Assembly (NCBI GenBank): GCA_034211115.1
Contig: JAXHTH010000210.1
Coordinates: 1 to 64,000 of the forward strand
Source: JAXHTH01 sp034211115
Lineage (GTDB): Bacteria > Planctomycetota > Phycisphaerae > Phycisphaerales > SM1A02
Length of the DNA stretch: 64,000 nt
Direction: 5' to 3'
The notes under the pieces are model-generated. The model was not told the DNA's origin. It ran no database searches and was given only the letters and a program-made list of their open reading frames with translations. Below are positions 18,475 to 27,948 of this stretch, piece by piece. Position 1 is the stretch's first letter; each line of letters begins with the position of its first letter. The position numbers were made by a program, and so were the translations under genes.

Positions 18475-19817
18475 TGCACTGGGTGCTCGTCAGCGCGCGG
18501 CATCATCCTTCTCACGGCGGGATCGGCGCGCATGTCTGGTCCTTCTGCACTGCGGCCCGCGAGGCCGGCTGGCGCGTCGATCTTCTCACCCGTCCCGGAC
18601 CGACTTACCCGCCGGCGGAACAGGTTCACGTCATCCGGACCCGCGATGATCGTCACGATTTCGGCAGGCGAATTGCAGCGCTGCGCTCCATCGAGCGCAT
18701 TCGCCCCTATCGCTACGGCCTCTGGTCGCTCGCCGTCGCCGAGCGGCTGCGGGAATTCGAGGTCAGGCCGGATGCGATCGAATTCGTCGACTGCCAGGCG
18801 GAGGGGTATGCGTCCCTGTGCAGCCATCGTGTTCGCGACCGCTTTCCGGGGGTGCCGATGATCGTGCACGCGCACACGCCGATGTTCATCGAGGAGTCGA
18901 TCAACGGATGCGATGCGCGACGCTTCGGCCGGTCCATCTATCACGGTTGGGAGCGCGCAGCGCTGCGCGCCGCGGACGGCATCATCACCGTCAGCGCCCT
19001 GCTCGCGAAGCGCCTGGGCCAGCATACGCAGGTGATCGCTCCCTGTCTGCCGGTGGCGCCCTCCCGCTGCGGACGCGCCGATGGCTCGCGGCATCCTTAT
19101 ATCCTCTTCGTCGGCAGCGTTCAGCCGCGCAAGGGCGTCGATGTGTGGGCGCGAAGCCTCAACCGCGTTCTGCGGGTCCGGCCGGACGTCTCCGCCGTCC
19201 TCATCGGCTCCGATACGATGACCGGACCCGGCGAAACGAGCATGAGCACGCATGTCCGCGCGCTGATCGCTCCGGCCTTACGTTCTCGCGTCCACTGGCG
19301 CGGTCCGCTGTCGCACGGCGAGACAAGGCGCGCCATCGAATCCGCCGCGGTCGTGGTCGTCCCCAGCCGGTTCGAGAGCTTCAGTTATGTCGGCGCGGAG
19401 GCGCTGCTGTCCCGTCGACCGGTTGTTCTTTCCGATCGCGTCGGGCTGCGCGAATGGATCGGCGACCCGCCGGGTGTGCCGATCGATGACGCGGCGGCGC
19501 TGGCGCGGGCGCAGAGGTCAATCCTCGGCGAACCGTCCGCGCCGCGCCGTGCCGCCGCCCGCTTCCGTTCACTTCTTCTCGATGCCTGTACGCCCGCCCG
19601 TCACCTCCGGGAGAAGGCGGTGCTCGCCGCGCGCTTCGCGGACGTGTCCTTACGTCGCTCCTCGCGCCGACGATGCGCGGATGACGCCATCGAGCACATG
19701 CGCCGGTTCCTTCGCGGCGTCGAGACGAGGGAAGCATCAGTTGCAGCCGGGTCGCGAGGAGCACGCGTGAGCGCATCTTCCCTGGAGGGCAATACCGAGG
19801 AGCCCGCATACTGTTGA
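18474..19817 (+). CDS. GT4 family glycosyltransferase
   Basis: A 447-residue GT-B enzyme. The N-terminal domain opens MHWVLVSARHHPSHGGIGAH, the glycine-rich acceptor loop of GT4 enzymes. The donor-binding domain shows YILFVGSVQPRKGVDVW, HWRGPLSHGETRRAIESA and VVPSRFESFSYVGAEALLS with the E-x7-E pair, then RPVVLSDRVGLREWI. The last ~60 residues are basic and low complexity. ATG overlaps the upstream stop, and its own TGA overlaps the TTG start of the next gene, so the three genes are tightly coupled. Donor and acceptor sugars cannot be told from sequence. Confidence 0.88.
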   Translation: MHWVLVSARHHPSHGGIGAHVWSFCTAAREAGWRVDLLTRPGPTYPPAEQVHVIRTRDDRHDFGRRIAALRSIERIRPYRYGLWSLAVAERLREFEVRPDAIEFVDCQAEGYASLCSHRVRDRFPGVPMIVHAHTPMFIEESINGCDARRFGRSIYHGWERAALRAADGIITVSALLAKRLGQHTQVIAPCLPVAPSRCGRADGSRHPYILFVGSVQPRKGVDVWARSLNRVLRVRPDVSAVLIGSDTMTGPGETSMSTHVRALIAPALRSRVHWRGPLSHGETRRAIESAAVVVVPSRFESFSYVGAEALLSRRPVVLSDRVGLREWIGDPPGVPIDDAAALARAQRSILGEPSAPRRAAARFRSLLLDACTPARHLREKAVLAARFADVSLRRSSRRRCADDAIEHMRRFLRGVETREASVAAGSRGARVSASSLEGNTEEPAYC

Positions 19818-21436
19818 ACTGCCCCCGCTTCAGCATCGTGATCCCGACCCGAAACAGGGCCGACCTGCTGCCGGGCGCCGTGCGCAGCGCGCTCGGTCAA
19901 ACCTGCCGCGACCTCGAGATCGTGATCTCGGATAACCGCAGCGACGACAACACCGCCGAGGTTGTCGGCCGGTTTGATGATCGGCGTCTGCGCTACGTGC
20001 GGACGCGGAGCGCCCTGCTGATGCATCACAGTTGGCGCTTTGCGCTGCGCCACGCGCGAGGCGCCTATGTCGGTTTCCTGTGCGATGACGATGCGCTGCA
20101 CCCGGACGCGATCGCCTGCGCGGATACGATCATCCGGCGCACGGGCGCCGATGTCGTCGTCTGGCGATCATGCTCGTACGGCCTTCCGGACTGGCCGGAC
20201 GCGCGCATCCGCGGTTGGATCCGGTTCGGCCCGCCGTACTCGGCTCGCGCGTGGGAGATCGACGGAGGACGCCTCGTGGATCTGGCGTATGATCTGCGGG
20301 TCACCTTCAGCGAGCTTGTTCCGAAGATGCTCAACGGCGTCGTGTCGCGCGCGCTGATCGCGCGCATCCGGGCCGACGGAACCGAGCTGTTTCATCCGTC
20401 ATCGCCGGACTACTCCGCGATGCTCGTGCTCGCCGCGAACGCCCGTCGAATCGTGCTGCTCGATGCGCCGCTGCTCGTCGCGGGAGCCACCGCGCGTTCG
20501 ATCGGGGCATCGACGCTGCGCGGATACGATTCGGCGCGGGCCTACGGGGCGCAGCTCTGCGCGCGGGAGCCCGATCTCGTTGTGCCGGCGGCGGTCGGGC
20601 CGCGAATCGCCTGGCTTGCGCAGACGTATATGCAGTGCGCGCGCGACGTGCCTTGTCTGCGCGAACGCGCGGTGAATCCGATTCATCTCTACGGTCTGAG
20701 CGGGCGCGAATTGAATCGCGCCGAGGAAGCCGGAATCGATGCGGGCGATTCCCGCGCGCGGCACGAGGCGGCGCTGGAAGGTCCGCTCGCCGACGATCGC
20801 GCGGCGATCGAGGCGTTCGCGCGCGGGAACGTCGAGATCGAATCCGAGACGTTTCTCGCCGGGACGGTGGGATCGGAGTCGGGGCTTGCGGCCGAGCCGT
20901 TCATTCTGAACGACATCGACCTTGAAGGCACGAAACCGGCGGGGGCCCACGAGGTTGCCGCCGACCTCGATCGGCTGCGCCAGGCGGGAGCGCTCGGGCT
21001 GTCCGCGTTCTGGAAGGCCGTGTTCGAGCGTGCCGCCTCGCGCCGCGTCATCCTGTACGGTCTGGGGCGGAACGGGCGCGCGCTGCTGCGCGCGTCGCGC
21101 GATTTGCGGCCGGAGATCGCCTGTTGCGATGATCACGCGCAGCTCGACGACGCGCTCGGCGTGCCCAAAACGGATTGCGCGGAGCTCGATCCCGCCGCGC
21201 ATTACGTCTGCGTGACGATGAACGATGCGGCGCCGGTCGCAGGATCACTGGCGACGCGCGGCTTCGCGAGGGGACGCGACTGGTCAACCATGCGCGAGAT
21301 CTCCGCGATGGCGGCACGAGGGACGTCTGTGTCTGCAGGAGTACAATACGGGCGCCGGGCGAGGGTTGGCTCGCGTCATGACAGGATGGTCTTGAAGGCG
21401 GCGCAGACGCGCGAGACGTCGTCGGCGGAGAGTTGA
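19814..21436 (+). CDS. GT2 glycosyltransferase fused to a C-terminal Rossmann-like domain
   Basis: A 540-residue protein starting at TTG, overlapping the previous stop as TTGA. The GT-A domain (about 1-230) shows FSIVIPTRNRADLLPGAV, LEIVISDNRSDDNT and the metal-binding VGFLCDDDALHPDA. A central region of unclear fold (about 230-390) is followed by a nucleotide-binding-like domain with RRVILYGLGRNGRALLRASR and LRPEIACCDD. This resembles the C-terminal Rossmann domains of sugar methyltransferases and may hold a nucleotide or act as a lid (inference). The gene end overlaps the converging aminotransferase gene by 61 bases. Confidence 0.85.
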   Translation: MNCPRFSIVIPTRNRADLLPGAVRSALGQTCRDLEIVISDNRSDDNTAEVVGRFDDRRLRYVRTRSALLMHHSWRFALRHARGAYVGFLCDDDALHPDAIACADTIIRRTGADVVVWRSCSYGLPDWPDARIRGWIRFGPPYSARAWEIDGGRLVDLAYDLRVTFSELVPKMLNGVVSRALIARIRADGTELFHPSSPDYSAMLVLAANARRIVLLDAPLLVAGATARSIGASTLRGYDSARAYGAQLCAREPDLVVPAAVGPRIAWLAQTYMQCARDVPCLRERAVNPIHLYGLSGRELNRAEEAGIDAGDSRARHEAALEGPLADDRAAIEAFARGNVEIESETFLAGTVGSESGLAAEPFILNDIDLEGTKPAGAHEVAADLDRLRQAGALGLSAFWKAVFERAASRRVILYGLGRNGRALLRASRDLRPEIACCDDHAQLDDALGVPKTDCAELDPAAHYVCVTMNDAAPVAGSLATRGFARGRDWSTMREISAMAARGTSVSAGVQYGRRARVGSRHDRMVLKAAQTRETSSAES

Positions 21437-22503
21437 AGGCCGCTTGGTAGATTGATACCGCGCGGCGAGAGGTGATACGCCTTCGGATTCCGCGCGGCGG
21501 CGAGCGCGGGACCGCCGAGATGAGCGTAAGCAGGCAGCGAGCTGAGCGGGTGGAACATGGGCCGCGTATCAATCCCGTGCCGATCGAACCCGGACATGAG
21601 TTCCCGCTTGTCGATCGCGCATGAGGGATCGACCACGGCAGTGCACATCCAGTACGCGTTGTGCGTGTCGGCCTGATCCGGATTGAGGGTTATGTCCGGT
21701 CGATCGGCAAGGCCCGCGCGATACCAGTCGAAGATCCGGCGCTTGCGATTGAGAAGTTGCTCGATGCGCTCGAGCTGGGCCAGGCCGAACGCGGCCTGGA
21801 GATCGCTCATTGCATAGCGAAGGGCAACCTCGTGATTCCAGAACCAGCGATCGCCCGGTTCGCGACCGTGGTCGGCGAGGGTGAGGCACCGTCGATACAG
21901 GGCTTCATCATCGGTGAGCAGCATGCCGCCCTCGCCCGTGGTGAGCGTCTTGGAGCCGTGGAAGCTGAACACGCTCACCCGGCCGAAGGCGCCGGCGCGA
22001 CGACCTCCCTGGTCGGCGCCGAGCGCTTCGGCGGCGTCTTCGATCACGGCAATCCCGCGTTCGGCCGCGACATTAAGTACCCGCGGCATGTCGGGCATGT
22101 TTCCGTACAGATCGACGGCGATTACCGCTTTCGTGCGCGCGGTGATCGCGCGCTGCAGCGAGTCGGGACAGATGCACCAGTTGGCGGGGTCAATGTCGAC
22201 GAAGACCGGGGCCGCGCCGACGTAAGTGATCGGAGCGGCGGAGGCGATCCAGGTGAGCTCGGGGACGATGACCTCGTCGCCCGCGCCGACGCCGAGCGCG
22301 GCAAGCGCAAGATGAATGGCGGAAGTGCACGAGGGCAGGGCAAGCGCGTAGCGGCGGCCGACCCACGCGGCGAACGCGGACTCGAAACGACGACGAAACG
22401 CGCCGGCATGCTCGCCCCAGGCATGACGGGCCGCGGCGGCCACACGGGCGACTTCCGCGTCGGTGATCGAAGGACCGGCGAGTGGGATGCGAGACTCGTT
22501 CAC
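21376..22503 (-). CDS. DegT/DnrJ/EryC1 family sugar aminotransferase
   Basis: A 375-residue PLP enzyme that usually aminates a keto sugar nucleotide. Family marks are LPSCTSAIHLALAALGVGAGDEVIVPELTW, VEDAAEAL-type (seen as VIEDAAEALGADQGG), the PLP-lysine loop FSFHGSKTLTTGEGG, and NHEVALRYAMSDLQAAFGLAQLE. The start is taken as GTG at 22503, which overlaps the TGA of the upstream gene (GTGA); a further GTG at 22515 is possible. It is the last gene of the nine-gene minus-strand operon and probably makes the amino group of the glycan sugar. Confidence 0.92.
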   Translation of the reverse strand: MNESRIPLAGPSITDAEVARVAAAARHAWGEHAGAFRRRFESAFAAWVGRRYALALPSCTSAIHLALAALGVGAGDEVIVPELTWIASAAPITYVGAAPVFVDIDPANWCICPDSLQRAITARTKAVIAVDLYGNMPDMPRVLNVAAERGIAVIEDAAEALGADQGGRRAGAFGRVSVFSFHGSKTLTTGEGGMLLTDDEALYRRCLTLADHGREPGDRWFWNHEVALRYAMSDLQAAFGLAQLERIEQLLNRKRRIFDWYRAGLADRPDITLNPDQADTHNAYWMCTAVVDPSCAIDKRELMSGFDRHGIDTRPMFHPLSSLPAYAHLGGPALAAARNPKAYHLSPRGINLPSGLQLSADDVSRVCAAFKTILS

Positions 22504-23294
22504 GGCCGAACACACCTGAGGTAGCCGTCCGGCGCGGCGGTGATCATGAGCTTGGCCGGAATATCGCGATCGATCTCGAACCGTCCGGTGGTCGCAAGAT
22601 ACTCATGAACGGCTGTCTTCGGATTGTTGCCGTTGTCCCAGCGCGCATCCGCGAGAAAGCCCGGCGGAAGATCCTGAATGACGGTGTCGAAGACGATGAG
22701 GTAACAACCGGGTGTCACGAGCGGGCCGTAGAGTTGCAGTTCGCGCAGAACGTGATCGTGTGCATGGTGTGAATCCAGAATGACCATCCTGCGATCGTAT
22801 CGATCGGCCAATGCGGCCACTCGCGCGGCGAGGTGCTCGTCGACGGACGAGCCGTCGAGAAGCGTGATGAGCGGGCCAAGCGGATGGCCGAGGATGGCGC
22901 TTCGATTGTGAGGCCGAAGATCGATGTCAATCCCGATCACGCGTCGCTCCCCGCCGAGAAGCTGGAGGAGGGACGCCCAATAGACAAGCGATCCGCCGTG
23001 GGCGATTCCTGTTTCGATGACGAGATCGGGCCGCGTGCGCCAGATGATCTCCTGCGCGGCGAGTAGATCCTGCGGGAACTGAATGATCGGCCGACCGAGC
23101 CAGGTGAAGTTGTATGTATACTTGTGCTGCGACGAGTGCATCATCCAGCGGAGCGAGAGCGCGCGCAGATCGGCATCGCGCGCGAGATCCGATACGTGGC
23201 GGGCGCGTTCGGTCTCGAACCTGCGAACCGGGTCCGGGTCGTTGGCGGGCCGGGCGGCGCTGGGCTCGTGTTGTGTGCGGCCGTCATCAGGCAT
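22500..23294 (-). CDS. CmcI-family methyltransferase (cephalosporin hydroxylase/rhamnosyl O-methyltransferase type)
   Basis: A 264-residue class I methyltransferase of the CmcI family. Characteristic segments are NFTWLGRPIIQFPQDLLAAQEII, RPDLVIETGIAHGGSLVYWA (SAM-binding glycine loop), VIGIDIDLRPHNR, IDGSS-type (seen as LLDGSSVDEH), VILDSHHAHDHVLRELQLY and YLIVFDTVIQDLP. Members in glycan clusters O-methylate sugars. The gene overlaps its upstream neighbour by eight bases and its downstream neighbour by a GTGA junction, so it belongs to the operon. Confidence 0.88.
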   Translation of the reverse strand: MPDDGRTQHEPSAARPANDPDPVRRFETERARHVSDLARDADLRALSLRWMMHSSQHKYTYNFTWLGRPIIQFPQDLLAAQEIIWRTRPDLVIETGIAHGGSLVYWASLLQLLGGERRVIGIDIDLRPHNRSAILGHPLGPLITLLDGSSVDEHLAARVAALADRYDRRMVILDSHHAHDHVLRELQLYGPLVTPGCYLIVFDTVIQDLPPGFLADARWDNGNNPKTAVHEYLATTGRFEIDRDIPAKLMITAAPDGYLRCVRP

Positions 23295-24462
23295 GGGAAG
23301 AGCCGACCGGAGCGCGGGCGGCGGTGCGGTGGATCAGGTGTCGGATGCGCTCGAGGGCGTACTCGATGCGCTCAAGCGGCTCGGCGCCGATGGCGATGCG
23401 GATGCGGGTATCGCAGTCAGGCCCGTAGCCGAGACCGGGAACGGAGCTGATACGCTCGTCTTCGAGAAGGCGATCGCAGAAATCTCTCGAGGAGAGAACC
23501 GAGGGAACGATGCTCACGAAGAAGTAGAACGTGCCGGCGCCGGGCGCGTGCACGAGGTCGAGGGCGCCAAGGAGACGGGTGACGTGAGCGCGAAGGGCCA
23601 TGAGGGAGGCGATCTGCGGTCGCGTCGCGGCAAGCAGACGCTCGAAGTGGGCGGCGATGTAATGCTGGAGAATCGTCGGGGCGCAGGTGATGCAATGCTG
23701 ATTGAGCTTCAACATACGATCGATAAGCTCGGCGCGGGCGATGACGTATCCGATGCGCCAGCCGGAGAGGCCGAAGGTCTTCGAGGTCGAGCCGACGACG
23801 ATGGTGTGGTGCAGGGACGGATCGAGCGTCGCCGCGGACTGGAAAAGACCCTCCGGGGCGAACTCGGCGTATGCCTCATCAATGAGGAGGCTGGTGTTGT
23901 GGCGTTCGGCGAGGCGGTGGAGACATCGAAGATCGGAGGGTGTGAGGATGCGCCCGGTCGGGTTGGTCGGATGACTGAGGACGATGAGCGGCGTGCGCGA
24001 GCCGAGGAAACGCTCGTAGTGATCCAGCGGGGTGTCGGGAGCGGGCATCACGGGTCGGGCGTGGCAGAGGCGAGCCTGCGCCGCGTAGCTGACCCAGGCG
24101 GGCTGGGGAATGAGAACCTCATCGGCCGGGCGGAGAAGACTCATCATCGCGAAGAGGATGGCGATCTTCGAGCCGGCGGTGACAAGAAGTTCGCGGTCGG
24201 GATCAATCGTGACCCCAAAGTATGTGTCATAATAATCGGCAATACAGCGGCGCAGCTCGGGAAGGCCACGCGACTCCGAGTAATGACAGCTCTGAGGGAA
24301 GGGCACCGACGCGAAGGCGGGAAACGGGAGATCGAAGCGGGCCTCGCCGAGCGAGAGAACGATCACGTCGACGCCGCGCCGCGTGAGTTCATAGACGCGC
24401 GTGTTGCAGCGAATGGATTCGGCTTCCTCGAGCTGGGGGAGCATATCGGGAGAATCAGGCAT
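23287..24462 (-). CDS. Class I/II PLP aminotransferase
   Basis: A 391-residue fold-type I aminotransferase resembling aspartate/alanine transaminases. Visible blocks are VDVIVLSLGEARFDLPFP, SESRGLPELRRCIADYY, TAGSKIAILFAMMSLL, VLIPQPAWVSYAAQARL, IVLSHPTNPTGRILT, LLIDEAYAEFAPEG and the PLP-lysine motif VGSTSKTFGLSGWRIGYVIA. It differs from the DegT enzyme in the same operon, so an amino acid rather than a sugar is the likelier substrate (inference). ATG at 24462 lies inside the end of the upstream gene (8-base overlap). Confidence 0.9.
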   Translation of the reverse strand: MPDSPDMLPQLEEAESIRCNTRVYELTRRGVDVIVLSLGEARFDLPFPAFASVPFPQSCHYSESRGLPELRRCIADYYDTYFGVTIDPDRELLVTAGSKIAILFAMMSLLRPADEVLIPQPAWVSYAAQARLCHARPVMPAPDTPLDHYERFLGSRTPLIVLSHPTNPTGRILTPSDLRCLHRLAERHNTSLLIDEAYAEFAPEGLFQSAATLDPSLHHTIVVGSTSKTFGLSGWRIGYVIARAELIDRMLKLNQHCITCAPTILQHYIAAHFERLLAATRPQIASLMALRAHVTRLLGALDLVHAPGAGTFYFFVSIVPSVLSSRDFCDRLLEDERISSVPGLGYGPDCDTRIRIAIGAEPLERIEYALERIRHLIHRTAARAPVGSSHA

Positions 24463-25246
24463 TGAACATGTGGGGCACGGCGCGAGGGCGAACGAAACCC
24501 GGCCAGAGACGGGCGGCGTTGTCGAGCAGGATGGCGGCGAGGGCGCCCGGAGCGACACCGACGGCACGGGCGAGCCGAACCGACTCGGCGAGCTGAGGTC
24601 GCGGATCGGCCGAAGGCCAGTCGCTTCCGAAGAGGAGGCGCCGGGGGCGGGTCTGAAGATAGACGGTGAATGGTTTGAGCGCGTCGGAGTCCTTATAATA
24701 AGACATCGTGACCGCGAAGTCATAGAGCACGTTGGGAAGCGATGCCGTATGCGCGCGGAACGCCCAGGACTGGTACCCGCCGGCGTGCGTGGCGATGATC
24801 GGTGTCTCGGGCAGCGCCCGGGCGAGCGCGATGATCAGCGGCAGGCTGATTTCATAATCCAGGCTGGTGCCCCAGGGGTAACAGTGGACGATGAGGCCGG
24901 CGACCGGCGGATCATGGGTGAGAAGCCGTTCGCCGAGGGGCGGGATGCGGTCGGCGGTGAGACGTGCGAGAACGGGGTGGATCTTGTACCAACCGCTGCG
25001 GCGCGCCCAGTCGGGCAGATCATCGTCAATGGGATAGAAAGGAACGGGTTGCAGCGCGGGCGGCAGCGCGTCGAGATGCGTATCGACAAAGCCGAGTTCC
25101 TCGCGCGTATTGAGAATCAGATTCGCGCCGATCATCTCGGGATGGGCCTCGGCGTGTGCGCGCAGGCGGTCCAGCCCATCCTGGTCCGGCGAGGGAAGAT
25201 GAAGATGATCGTCGAAGAAGGGGAGTGTGAGTTCAGGGTCGTTCAT
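24455..25246 (-). CDS. Amidohydrolase_2-type metal-dependent hydrolase
   Basis: A 263-residue TIM-barrel hydrolase. The metal ligands are suggested by LPFFDDHLHLPSP (HxH), GLIVHCYPWG, IIATHAGGYQSW and LLFGSDWPSADP, the usual order of the ACMSD/amidohydrolase-2 group. Its place among sugar- and amino-acid-modifying genes suggests it trims or rearranges an amide, lactam or carboxyl group on the glycan precursor, but the substrate is unknown. It overlaps the ATP-grasp gene by four bases and the aminotransferase gene by eight. Confidence 0.85.
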   Translation of the reverse strand: MNDPELTLPFFDDHLHLPSPDQDGLDRLRAHAEAHPEMIGANLILNTREELGFVDTHLDALPPALQPVPFYPIDDDLPDWARRSGWYKIHPVLARLTADRIPPLGERLLTHDPPVAGLIVHCYPWGTSLDYEISLPLIIALARALPETPIIATHAGGYQSWAFRAHTASLPNVLYDFAVTMSYYKDSDALKPFTVYLQTRPRRLLFGSDWPSADPRPQLAESVRLARAVGVAPGALAAILLDNAARLWPGFVRPRAVPHMFNA

Positions 25247-26430
25247 GCGTACTCAACATGAATAAGCTGTCGGAGGCGGGCGGCGCGGGCCTCGACACGA
25301 TCGCGTGTCTCGTCCAGGGCGATGAAGTAGGCGCCGCGATCGGTGTCGTCGGTGGGCGAGGTGATCGTATCGCCGGGCCGGTAGGGAATGTCGAGGACAT
25401 GGGCGAGGCGCCGGCGACGCGCGTCGGCAGCGCCGTGCACGGCGCGGACGCGGCCGGGCGGAAAGCGGAAGAACTCGAGCACGGCGGCGCGAGAGGCGAC
25501 GGACGGATCGGCGGGGGAGTCTCCCAGCAGACGGCGCAGCAGCAGGATATAAGGATCGACGCCGCTCACGTGCGGGACGATGGTGGAGGCGACGCCGTGC
25601 CCGCCGCCGCGCGCGGCGACTTCGATGAGGTAGGGAGCACCGGCGCGCAGACGGAACTCGGCATGGGTGAGCCCGTCGACGAGGCCGAGGGTGCGGGCGA
25701 CGACGCAGGCCGCGTCGTGAACGGAACGAAGCGTGTCGCCGTTGAGGCAAGTGGGATACGCGAGTCGGCGGGCGACGCAGGGCAGATCGGCATAATGCGC
25801 CTTTTCCGAAACGGCGAGCACGTGATGACGGCCGCCCAGGGCGAGCCCCTCCACCGTGAGCTCGGGGCCGGCGATGTACTCCTCGACGAGGATGACATCG
25901 CGCGAGCGGGTGAGACAATCGTCAAAGCGGCGACGAAGCAGGTCTTCAGTGTGAATGCAGAAGACGCCGACAGAAGACTGGGAGGCGACAGGCTTGATGA
26001 CGACGGGATATCCGAGGCTCCGCGCGGCATCGCACGCTTCCGAGCATGAACGAGCCGTGCGGTGGCGGGGCAGGGGAACACCGGCATCGCGCAGCGCGCT
26101 TCGCATGATGCGCTTGTCAGTGAAGCGGAGGGCGACATCGGGTCGAATGCCGGGCCGGCCGAGCGCGTCGTTCAGAGCGGCGACCACGGGCACGGCGCGA
26201 TCCGTCTGGTCGGAGATGACGAGATCGACCGCTTCGCGACGGGCGATCGAAAGAAGGGCGTGTGCGTCATGCATGTCGACGGCGCGGAAGACGTGGGCGC
26301 AGGAGCGGCCCGGGGCGTCGGGATTGCGATCGGTGACAACGGTGCGCAGCCCCAGTGCGATCGCGCGCTGGATCAGGGGGAGTTGCCATCGTCCGCCGCC
26401 GATGATCATGACGGTGGAGGTCGCGGTCAT
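25243..26430 (-). CDS. ATP-grasp ligase
   Basis: A 395-residue ATP-grasp enzyme. The pre-ATP-grasp domain begins TSTVMIIGGGRWQLPLIQRA with VVTDRNPDAPG. The ATP-binding part shows RFTDKRIMRSALRDAGVPLP, YPVVIKPVASQSSVGVFCI, VEEYIAGPELTVEGLA, and the metal-binding HAEFRLRAGAPYLIEVAARGGG. Such proteins join a carboxylate to an amine, often an amino acid to an amino sugar or another amino acid. ATG at 26430 overlaps the upstream TGA (ATGA). Within this operon it is the best candidate for attaching an acyl or amino acid group to the sugar amine made by the DegT enzyme (inference). Confidence 0.9.
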   Translation of the reverse strand: MTATSTVMIIGGGRWQLPLIQRAIALGLRTVVTDRNPDAPGRSCAHVFRAVDMHDAHALLSIARREAVDLVISDQTDRAVPVVAALNDALGRPGIRPDVALRFTDKRIMRSALRDAGVPLPRHRTARSCSEACDAARSLGYPVVIKPVASQSSVGVFCIHTEDLLRRRFDDCLTRSRDVILVEEYIAGPELTVEGLALGGRHHVLAVSEKAHYADLPCVARRLAYPTCLNGDTLRSVHDAACVVARTLGLVDGLTHAEFRLRAGAPYLIEVAARGGGHGVASTIVPHVSGVDPYILLLRRLLGDSPADPSVASRAAVLEFFRFPPGRVRAVHGAADARRRRLAHVLDIPYRPGDTITSPTDDTDRGAYFIALDETRDRVEARAARLRQLIHVEYA

Positions 26431-27461
26431 CGCGCACCTCGCTTGCGCGCGAAGAGAAAGAGGCTGTCGCCGTATCCGAGGCGCTGCGCGAGCAGACCAT
26501 CGAAGAAGACAGCCCAGAGGAGGCGGAGTTGATAATTGCGGATGAAGCGCGCGCCGGACGGGGCGGGGAACGTGCCGAGGAGCGTGCGAAGGATGCGTTG
26601 AAGGAGAGGATGAAGGTGATAGAGAAGCTCCCCGCGGTTGCGCAGGTCGAGAATCTCCAGGCGCTGCCGGCGGGCGAGGCGGGTGAGCGACGAGCGGTTG
26701 AACCAGCGGAGGTGCCCAAGCTTCTGGCGGGGATCGCTGAGAAGGCGCCATCGCGCGCCGAGCCGGCGCGCCTTGGCCGAATCGAGATCCGGGGTGGAGA
26801 GGCAGAGCACGCCGCCGGGCGCGAGAAGGCGGACGGCGCGGGTCAGGTCGGGCCGGAAGTCGAGCAGGTGCTCGATGATGAAGCACATCGTGATGATGTC
26901 GAAGCGCTCTGACAGATCGACATCGAAGACATCGCCGGTCGTAATAAGAGGCGCGATGTCCGGGGGCGCGGCCTGGCGCGCATCGGGATCGATGTCGACG
27001 CCGCGGAGGCGGGCGGCCGGGCGCAGGCGGCGGAAGGCGCCGAGGAGCCGGCCGGTGCTGCAGCCGATGTCGAGGATGGCCGGCTCGGCGCGCCGTGGAG
27101 ACAGGAAGTGCAGGCAGCGGCGCGCGACGAACTCGTAATAGAGGCCGTGCCGGGCGTAGAGCGTTTCGAGGTTGCGGAAGAACAGCCTGCCCGTGTTGGG
27201 ATTCGGAAAGGTTTTCGAGAAGACGCGGTCCTCGAGGTAGAGTTCATCGAGATCGCGCGGCGTGGGCGGGGGCTGCATGATCGCCAGCCCGCAGTTACGG
27301 CAGCGCAGCACATCGAACGATGTAATACGCCGGGAGAAGTTGGCGTCGGCGACATGCGCGTGGGGGTCGAACGCCGCCCCGCCGCAGAGAGGACAGACAG
27401 GCCCGGGAGACGAAGCGCTCGCGTGGGCGGTGTCGGGGAATGTCGCGAGGCGGCTGTGCAT
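26427..27461 (-). CDS. Class I SAM methyltransferase with N-terminal zinc finger
   Basis: A 344-residue protein. An N-terminal zinc site is formed by PVCPLCGGAAFDP and VLRCRNCGLAIMQPPP, as in many glycan-cluster methyltransferases. The SAM-binding core is PAILDIGCSTGRLLGAFRRL, LRGVDIDPDARQ, FDIITMCFIIEHLLD and LLAPGGVLCLSTPD. The substrate is unknown; the zinc finger plus Methyltransf_23 core is typical of enzymes acting on nucleotide sugars or lipid-linked glycans. The start at 27461 lies seven bases after the stop of the cupin gene. Confidence 0.85.
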   Translation of the reverse strand: MHSRLATFPDTAHASASSPGPVCPLCGGAAFDPHAHVADANFSRRITSFDVLRCRNCGLAIMQPPPTPRDLDELYLEDRVFSKTFPNPNTGRLFFRNLETLYARHGLYYEFVARRCLHFLSPRRAEPAILDIGCSTGRLLGAFRRLRPAARLRGVDIDPDARQAAPPDIAPLITTGDVFDVDLSERFDIITMCFIIEHLLDFRPDLTRAVRLLAPGGVLCLSTPDLDSAKARRLGARWRLLSDPRQKLGHLRWFNRSSLTRLARRQRLEILDLRNRGELLYHLHPLLQRILRTLLGTFPAPSGARFIRNYQLRLLWAVFFDGLLAQRLGYGDSLFLFARKRGAR

Positions 27462-27468
27462 GATCGTC

Positions 27469-27948
27469 TTACCGGCAGGCGAGAGACCAGTCATACGGAA
27501 TGTGGTTGCGGACCGGATCGAGGCGGTCGGTGCGATCGGCCTGCGGATCGTGCGGGTGCGTGCAGCAGTTTGCGACGATGGCACAGGGGTCGGTCAGACC
27601 CTTGAAGCCGTTCCACACGCCGGGAGGGATCTGGACGAGGACGTAATCATCAGGCCCCGGAAAGAGCTCCATGACCGCGCCGCGGGTGGGCGAATTCGCG
27701 CGCTCATCGTACAGGGCCAGCTTGATGCGTCCGAAGATGCAGGCGTAATTGAGTGTCATCTCGCGGTGACGATGCCAGCCCTTGATGACGTGGCGGTAGA
27801 CGGTCGAGAAGTAGATCTCCCCGAAGCCAATAAAGTGCGGGTCATCGGCCCGGAGCATGTGCATCACCGTGCCGCGCTCGTCGGGGATACGGCGGAGAGG
27901 AACGACGCGGACGCCGTCGATTGTCGAGGGGCCGGTCGACGGGTTCAT
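27469..27948 (-). CDS. Cupin sugar epimerase/isomerase, dTDP-4-dehydrorhamnose 3,5-epimerase-like
   Basis: A 159-residue RmlC-fold protein. It shows RIPDERGTVMHMLRADDPHF, FGEIYFSTVYRHVIKGWHRH (with the catalytic-type His), NYACIFGRIKLALYDER and QIPPGVWNGFKGLTDPCAIVANC, which parallel the RmlC fold. It is shorter than standard RmlC (~180 residues), so it could be a 3-epimerase or a ketoisomerase. Together with the upstream dehydratase and C-methyltransferase it fits a deoxy-sugar pathway. ATG overlaps the upstream stop by four bases. Confidence 0.86.
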   Translation of the reverse strand: MNPSTGPSTIDGVRVVPLRRIPDERGTVMHMLRADDPHFIGFGEIYFSTVYRHVIKGWHRHREMTLNYACIFGRIKLALYDERANSPTRGAVMELFPGPDDYVLVQIPPGVWNGFKGLTDPCAIVANCCTHPHDPQADRTDRLDPVRNHIPYDWSLACR

